From Caballeronia glathei (lineage in GTDB: Bacteria > Pseudomonadota > Gammaproteobacteria > Burkholderiales > Burkholderiaceae), in NCBI RefSeq assembly GCF_000698595.1, contig NZ_JFHC01000022.1:44219-108218 (forward strand): a DNA stretch of 64,000 nucleotides, written 5' to 3'. Position numbers and translations under genes: made by a program. The number at the start of each line of letters is the position of its first letter. Position 1 is the first letter of the stretch. Under the pieces are notes generated by a model. It searched no databases. It was not told the DNA's origin and saw only the letters and a list, made by a program, of their open reading frames with translations. Of the stretch, positions 59,560 to 64,000 are shown in pieces.

Positions 59560-60993
59560 ATGAATGCAAGCGGTGTGATGGACCTGAAGACAACGCGTGT
59601 CCGCTACGGCATTGTCGCCATGCTGTTCCTCGTGACCGCCATCAATTACGCGGACCGGGCGACGATCTCGATTGCGGGCACGTCGCTCTCGAAGGACCTC
59701 GGTCTCGACGCCGTCACGATGGGATTCATCTTCTCCGCGTTCGGCTGGTCCTACGTGATCGGGCAATTGCCGGGCGGCTGGTTGCTCGACCGCTTCGGCT
59801 CGAAACCCGTGTACGCCGCGAGCATCTTCATCTGGTCGGTGTTCACGCTCCTGCAGGGCGCCGTCAGCTACCTCAGCGTCGCGAGTGCAATCGGCATGCT
59901 CTTCACGCTGCGCTTTCTGGTGGGACTCAGCGAGGCGCCATCGTTTCCCGCCAACGGGCGCATCGTCGCCGCATGGTTTCCAGCCGCCGAGCGCGGCACC
60001 GCTTCGGCTGTCTTCAACTCCGCCCAGTATTTCGCCACCGTGCTGTTCGCGCCGATCATGGGCTGGATCACGCATGCGTTCGGCTGGCCCTATGTGTTCT
60101 ACTTCATGGGCGCGGTCGGCATCGTCGTCAGCGTGCTCTGGCTCAAGGTCATCCACAGCCCCAGGGAGCATCCGGGAATCAGCAAGGCCGAATTCGACTA
60201 CATCGAGCAGGGCGGCGCGCTGGTGGACATGGACCGGCCGAAGAAGGACAAGCGCGTCACCGAAGCGGAGCTTGAACTGGACTACGTCGAGCAGGCAGAC
60301 GTCGAGCCGGGGGTCGTGAAGAGCGCCGATATCCTGGCGTCCACGGGGCCCGCTGCCAACGCGGCACCCAAGCTCGGCTACATGAAGCAGTTGCTCAGCA
60401 ACCGGATGCTGCTCGGCGTCTACATCGGCCAGTATTGCATCACGACGATCACCTACTTCTTTCTCACGTGGTTTCCGGTCTATCTGGTGAAGGAGCGCGG
60501 CATGTCGATCCTCAATGCGGGCTTCATCGCCGCGTTGCCGGCGATATGCGGCTTCATCGGCGGCGTGCTGGGCGGTCTGATATCGGATTACCTGATCCGC
60601 AAGGGCCATTCGCTGACGTTCGCGCGCAAGACGCCGATCGTCGTCGGCATGCTGATGTCGACCACCATGATTGCCTGCAACTATGTAAGTTCCTCGACGC
60701 TCGTCGTGGCGATCATGGCGTTCGCGTTCTTCGGCAAGGGTCTTGGCGCGCTGGGCTGGGCCGTGGTCGCCGATACCTCGCCCAAGGAAATTGCCGGTCT
60801 GAGCGGAGGCATGTTCAACACGTTTGGCAATGTCGCCGCGATCACGACGCCGATCGTGATCGGCTACATCGTGAAGGCCACCGGAAATTTCAGCGGGGCG
60901 CTGGTTTTCGTTGCCTGCAACGCGCTGGTCGCGATTGTCAGCTATCTGGTCATCGTCGGAGAGATCAAGCGCGTGCAGCTCAGGAACGCGTGA
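59560..60993 (+). CDS. Glucarate/galactarate-type MFS transporter (GudP-like)
   Basis: This 477-residue carrier has the N-terminal pattern of GudP/GarP/ExuT-type anion symporters: VTAINYADRATISIAGTSLSKDLGLD and GWSYVIGQLPGGWLLDRFGSK, then LSEAPSFPANGRIVAAWFP. A cytoplasmic loop of about 50 residues with charged repeats sits in the middle. It should import an aldarate or hexuronate with a proton. GGAGGATGCAACG precedes the ATG at 59560. No glucarate dehydratase or aldolase gene is next to it, so its partner genes are elsewhere. Confidence 0.87.
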   Translation: MNASGVMDLKTTRVRYGIVAMLFLVTAINYADRATISIAGTSLSKDLGLDAVTMGFIFSAFGWSYVIGQLPGGWLLDRFGSKPVYAASIFIWSVFTLLQGAVSYLSVASAIGMLFTLRFLVGLSEAPSFPANGRIVAAWFPAAERGTASAVFNSAQYFATVLFAPIMGWITHAFGWPYVFYFMGAVGIVVSVLWLKVIHSPREHPGISKAEFDYIEQGGALVDMDRPKKDKRVTEAELELDYVEQADVEPGVVKSADILASTGPAANAAPKLGYMKQLLSNRMLLGVYIGQYCITTITYFFLTWFPVYLVKERGMSILNAGFIAALPAICGFIGGVLGGLISDYLIRKGHSLTFARKTPIVVGMLMSTTMIACNYVSSSTLVVAIMAFAFFGKGLGALGWAVVADTSPKEIAGLSGGMFNTFGNVAAITTPIVIGYIVKATGNFSGALVFVACNALVAIVSYLVIVGEIKRVQLRNA

Positions 60994-61019
60994 CGGAGGA
61001 GCCGGACTGCCGGCGCTCG

Positions 61020-61043
61020 GGTCCGGGCTTAGCCCCGCGGACC
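61020..61043 (+). terminator. Hairpin after the glucarate-type transporter gene
   Basis: GGTCC-GGGC-TTA-GCCC-CGC-GGACC folds into a stem with a small bulge, 27 bases after the transporter stop codon. No U-tract follows. Confidence 0.4.
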
Positions 61044-61131
61044 TGCCGACGCCTGTTTCAACACCAATCCTTCCATCGGCAAGCTGGCCTCATGGACGCA
61101 GCAGCACGCGACCGAACGCGCGTCGCGACTC

Positions 61132-61302
61132 TTAGTTCGCCACGCGCGACGGTCTGCACGATTTCCTGCACCTGAGCGTGCACGGGGTCGCGCCCTCAAC
61201 ATCAACGCATATCGTGACTTCGTCCGCCCCGCAAACCCGGACCCGCAACTTCTTCGTGGCGGAAGTCTCCGGGTCCAGCATTTTCAAAGTGGCAGCCTTC
61301 AT
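61132..61302 (-). CDS. Possible small Cys-containing protein, 56 aa
   Basis: On the minus strand a 56-codon frame starts at ATG (61302) with GGAG eight bases upstream. The product starts MKAATLKMLDPETSATKK and contains four Cys. The frame lies in a 597-base gap (60994-61590) without other genes, and its codon use is only moderately GC-rich at the third position. It may be a real small gene or chance. The rest of the gap shows no feature apart from the hairpin at 61020-61043. Confidence 0.35.
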   Translation of the reverse strand: MKAATLKMLDPETSATKKLRVRVCGADEVTICVDVEGATPCTLRCRKSCRPSRVAN

Positions 61303-61590
61303 CCCTTCTCCGGGACAGGAATAGCGGGGCCTGCCGGGCCGGGACACGCACGGCCCCCGCAATGCGCCACCAATTCAAAAGTGCAGACAGCAACCTCGTA
61401 GACGAGCAACGAACCGCTCCTTGCCGAAGCCCCGAAACGGCGCGTACATCCCTTGCGCCGAACGGAATCGCTACGACGTCGCGACATGCAAACCTTAAAC
61501 ACGCCGATCGAATAAACATATCGAAATTGAATGATTCCCACGGTCGAGTCGCGTGGTTAATCTCTATCGTGACTTTGCCGATGAGGACTT

Positions 61591-62592
61591 ATGCAAGCCT
61601 TCGATCCCGAATTTTCCGCAAGACGCCGCCGTGCTCTGCGCATGCTCGCCGCTGCGCCTGCCGCCATCGCGCTCGACGGCCTTGCGCTCAGCGCGGCGCG
61701 GGCGGCAAGCGCGGACCTCTCGTCGGTGACGCTCGTGCTGGGAGATCAGGCGGGCGGGACACGCGCGCTCGCCGAAGCCGCGAAGGTGCTCGAGGGCACG
61801 CCCTACGCATTTCGCTGGGCCAACTTCCAGGGCGCGGCGCCGCTCTTCGAAGCGCAACGCTCGGGCGCAGTCGATCTTGCGCCCGCAGGCGATCTGCCCG
61901 TGCTCGCCGCCGCCGTCGGGGACCCCACGCTGAAGATCGTTGCGACCCGCGTCGGCTCGGCTGCGCAACTGGGCATCCTCGTGCCGCGCAATTCCACGCT
62001 GCGCAGCGTGGCGGAACTCAAGGGCCGCACCGTGTACGTATCGTCGGCGCGAGGCAGCATCTCGCAGTTCCAGCTCTATGGCGCGCTCGCCGAAGCAGGC
62101 ATTTCGCGCGACGATGTGAGCGTGCGCTTTGTCATGCCGGTTGACGGGTTCGCAGCGTTCGAATCCGAACGCATCGATGTGTGGGCTACGTTCGATCCCT
62201 ACTACGGCACCGCGGTCGAGCGCGGTGCGCGCGTGCTGCGCGACGGCACGGGCATCAACAGCGGGCTGGGCTTCGTCACCGCCTCGGGTGCGGCCGCCGC
62301 GGACCCGCAAAAGCGCGTCGCCATAGCGGATGTCCTGCAGCGCCTGCAACGTGCCGGCGACTGGGCGATCGCCCATCCGGATGCCTACGCGCAGGTCTAT
62401 GCATCGCTCACGCGGCTTCCGCTCGATGCCGCCAGGAAGATCACCGCGCGCTCGGCACTCAGGCAGCGCTTCGTGGCCGACGATGACATCGCCGCGCTTC
62501 AGAAGGTGGCCGACATCGCGTATCGGGACGCGATGCTGCCGAAGCACATCGACGTGCGTGCGATCTCGGACACGCGCATCGCGCACGCATGA
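61591..62592 (+). CDS. ABC transporter substrate-binding protein, sulfonate (SsuA) type
   Basis: This 333-residue protein has an N-terminal export signal with a run of Arg ([20 protein letters not shown]), which resembles a Tat signal but lacks a full twin-Arg consensus. An SsuA/NMT1-type binding fold follows ([26 protein letters not shown]). It is the first gene of an importer operon with permease and ATPase downstream and overlaps or abuts the permease region. The ligand is probably an alkanesulfonate or related anion; this is inferred from the family. Confidence 0.87.
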   Translation: MQAFDPEFSARRRRALRMLAAAPAAIALDGLALSAARAASADLSSVTLVLGDQAGGTRALAEAAKVLEGTPYAFRWANFQGAAPLFEAQRSGAVDLAPAGDLPVLAAAVGDPTLKIVATRVGSAAQLGILVPRNSTLRSVAELKGRTVYVSSARGSISQFQLYGALAEAGISRDDVSVRFVMPVDGFAAFESERIDVWATFDPYYGTAVERGARVLRDGTGINSGLGFVTASGAAAADPQKRVAIADVLQRLQRAGDWAIAHPDAYAQVYASLTRLPLDAARKITARSALRQRFVADDDIAALQKVADIAYRDAMLPKHIDVRAISDTRIAHA

Positions 62593-62642
62593 CGCAGGCG
62601 CTGCGTCGACATGTCCATGCGAAAGAACGAGGAGCCTTAACG

Positions 62643-63524
62643 ATGTCGGACGTATTTCCCCGCCGGGTGTCCCCGCTCGAACCCCACGACACCGCCGGCC
62701 CGCGAGCGGGACCGGCAGGCGCTCATCGGCAGGCATCGAATCGCGCCGGTACGCCGCGGTGGCTGCGCGGCGTGTCGTGGTCGATGCCGCTCGCGATCCT
62801 TCTGATCTGGGAAGCGTTGGCGCGCACCGGCGTATTGTCTGCGCAAGTGCTGCCGGCGCCATCCAGCGTCGCGCGGACCGCGTTCGTGCTGATCGGGCAG
62901 GGGCGCCTCATCGGCGACATGGCGGTGAGCCTCCTGCGCGCGGCGACGGGCTTCACGATAGGCGGCGCGCTCGGCTTCGCGCTCGGCACCGCCGTCGGCT
63001 TTTCGCGCGTCGCGGAAGCCTTCCTCGATCGCAACATACAGATGCTGCGCGCCATTCCGTTTCTCGCCGCGCTGCCTCTCGTGATCGTGTGGTTCGGGGT
63101 CGGCGAGGCCGGAAAAATCTTCCTCGTCTCGCTCGGCGTGATGTTCCCCATCTATATCAATACCGTGCTCGGCATCCGGCAGGTCGATCCGAAACTGCTG
63201 GAACTTGGCCGCGTGATGGGGTTGCCCACACGCACGCTGATCCGGCGCATCGTGTTGCCGGGCGCGCTGCCGTCGGTACTCGCGGGCGTGCGCTATGCGC
63301 TCGCGACCGCGTGGCTCGCGCTCGTGGTGGCGGAGACGATCGCGACCAGCACTGGCATCGGCTTTCTTGCGATGGACGCACGCGAGTTCCTCCGCACCGA
63401 CGTCATCGTGATGACGATCGTGATCTACGCAGGCATCGGCGTTCTGGCCGATGCGCTGGCGCGCTTTCTCGAGCGCCGGCTCCTTGCATGGCATCCGAAC
63501 TACGCGAAGGGGGCACGCTCATGA
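62643..63524 (+). CDS. ABC transporter permease, sulfonate (SsuC) type
   Basis: This 293-residue membrane protein has about 55 cytoplasmic N-terminal residues before the first segment ([19 protein letters not shown]), the coupling loop [26 protein letters not shown], and the C-terminal family pattern [16 protein letters not shown]. The ATG at 62643 follows AGGAG. An ATG at 62589, overlapping the previous stop codon by four bases, would add 18 residues. It overlaps the ATPase start. Confidence 0.87.
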   Translation: MSDVFPRRVSPLEPHDTAGPRAGPAGAHRQASNRAGTPRWLRGVSWSMPLAILLIWEALARTGVLSAQVLPAPSSVARTAFVLIGQGRLIGDMAVSLLRAATGFTIGGALGFALGTAVGFSRVAEAFLDRNIQMLRAIPFLAALPLVIVWFGVGEAGKIFLVSLGVMFPIYINTVLGIRQVDPKLLELGRVMGLPTRTLIRRIVLPGALPSVLAGVRYALATAWLALVVAETIATSTGIGFLAMDAREFLRTDVIVMTIVIYAGIGVLADALARFLERRLLAWHPNYAKGARS

Positions 63525-64000
63525 GTTCGCATCCTGACGACACGACGAAGCCCGCGGTCGTCGTGCGCAATCTGCGGCGCGCGTATGGCGAGCGTGTCGT
63601 GATCGACAGTTTGAATCTGCAGATCGGGCGCGGCGAGTTCGTCGCGCTGCTCGGCGAAAGCGGCTGCGGAAAGACGACGCTGCTGCGCGCCCTGTGCGGA
63701 CTGGATGCGATCGACGGCGGAGCGATCGACGGTCCGCGCCGGCCTGCCGTCGTGTTTCAGGAACCGCGCCTCCTTCCCTGGGAATCGCTCCTTCGCAATG
63801 TCTCGCTCGGCCTGCCGCCGCGTCCGCAGAGCGAGGAGCGCGCACGCGCGGCGCTCGCTGAAGTGGGTCTCGGCGAGCGGCTCGGCGACTGGCCGCGCAA
63901 TCTCTCGGGAGGTCAGGCGCAGCGCGTCGCGCTTGCGCGCGCGCTCGTGCAGGAGCCCCGCTTGCTGCTGCTCGACGAGCCGTTCGCCGCGCTCGACGCG
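63521..64000 (+). CDS. ABC transporter ATP-binding protein, sulfonate (SsuB) type, partial
   Basis: The gene starts at ATG 63521, overlapping the permease stop codon by four bases, and is cut by the window end after 160 codons. Visible motifs are Walker [10 protein letters not shown], the Q-loop in [12 protein letters not shown], the signature LSGGQAQR and Walker [13 protein letters not shown]. These match SsuB-like ATPases. The missing part contains the switch His and the C-terminus. Confidence 0.9.
   Translation, partial: MSSHPDDTTKPAVVVRNLRRAYGERVVIDSLNLQIGRGEFVALLGESGCGKTTLLRALCGLDAIDGGAIDGPRRPAVVFQEPRLLPWESLLRNVSLGLPPRPQSEERARAALAEVGLGERLGDWPRNLSGGQAQRVALARALVQEPRLLLLDEPFAALDA

Overview
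The window is high-GC DNA of a beta-proteobacterium. Gene content and style (many LysR/LacI/TetR-regulated catabolic operons, duplicated MFS and ABC transporters, small hypothetical genes with GTG/TTG starts) suggest Burkholderiaceae such as Paraburkholderia, Caballeronia or Burkholderia, probably an accessory-rich chromosome 2 or megaplasmid. This placement is inference; there is no rRNA, tRNA or other marker in the window. I saw no insertion sequence, prophage or CRISPR array.

Layout. 1-2.1 kb: a cut-off gene, an esterase-like hydrolase and a HAD phosphatase. 2.1-6.8 kb: a sugar-acid unit (MFS transporter, GntR-like LacI regulator, IlvD/Edd aldonate dehydratase) tied together by three copies of a palindromic operator. 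7-12.8 kb: an FAD monooxygenase, then a MocD/MocE/MocF-like three-component oxygenase with a LacI regulator. 13-16.7 kb: an acetyltransferase, then a 2,5-dioxovalerate-type aldehyde dehydrogenase and an isochorismatase-like hydrolase divergent from an HxlR regulator, with two inverted repeats between them. 16.8-24.7 kb: a beta-lactamase-fold hydrolase, then two divergent transporter-peptidase pairs (MHS transporter with M20, MFS with M81) around a LysR gene. 25-29 kb: uronate dehydrogenase followed by a polar-amino-acid-type ABC importer. 29.4-39.8 kb: a LysR gene and a nine-gene operon that joins leuC-leuD-leuB paralogues to an MHS transporter, a taurine/nitrate-type ABC importer, an SDR and an SMP-30 lactonase. 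This is the best candidate for an undescribed pathway.

40-45.5 kb: small hypothetical genes including a 55-residue lipoprotein, a NYN-OST-HTH protein, a branched-chain amino-acid binding protein with a clear terminator, a ketopantoate-reductase-like gene and a decayed LysR remnant. 45.5-53.4 kb: a glutathione transferase, a Zn-alcohol dehydrogenase/universal stress protein pair under a near-perfect FNR/ANR promoter, an SDR-TetR pair sharing a duplicated operator, two acetyltransferases, a MocR regulator and a cold-shock gene with a 5'-leader hairpin. 53.4-55.2 kb: four small hypothetical genes preceded by a 24-bp perfect palindrome. 55.7-58.2 kb: an ECF41-type sigma factor, its carboxymuconolactone-decarboxylase partner with an exact ECF41 promoter, a decayed flavodoxin gene and an SDR. 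58.3-64 kb: a DMT exporter, a glucarate-type MFS transporter and a sulfonate-type ABC operon cut by the window end.

The main theme is uptake and oxidation of sugar acids and related small organic acids. The dehydratase, dioxovalerate dehydrogenase, uronate dehydrogenase, lactonase and glucarate transporter are all steps found in oxidative pentose/uronate routes.
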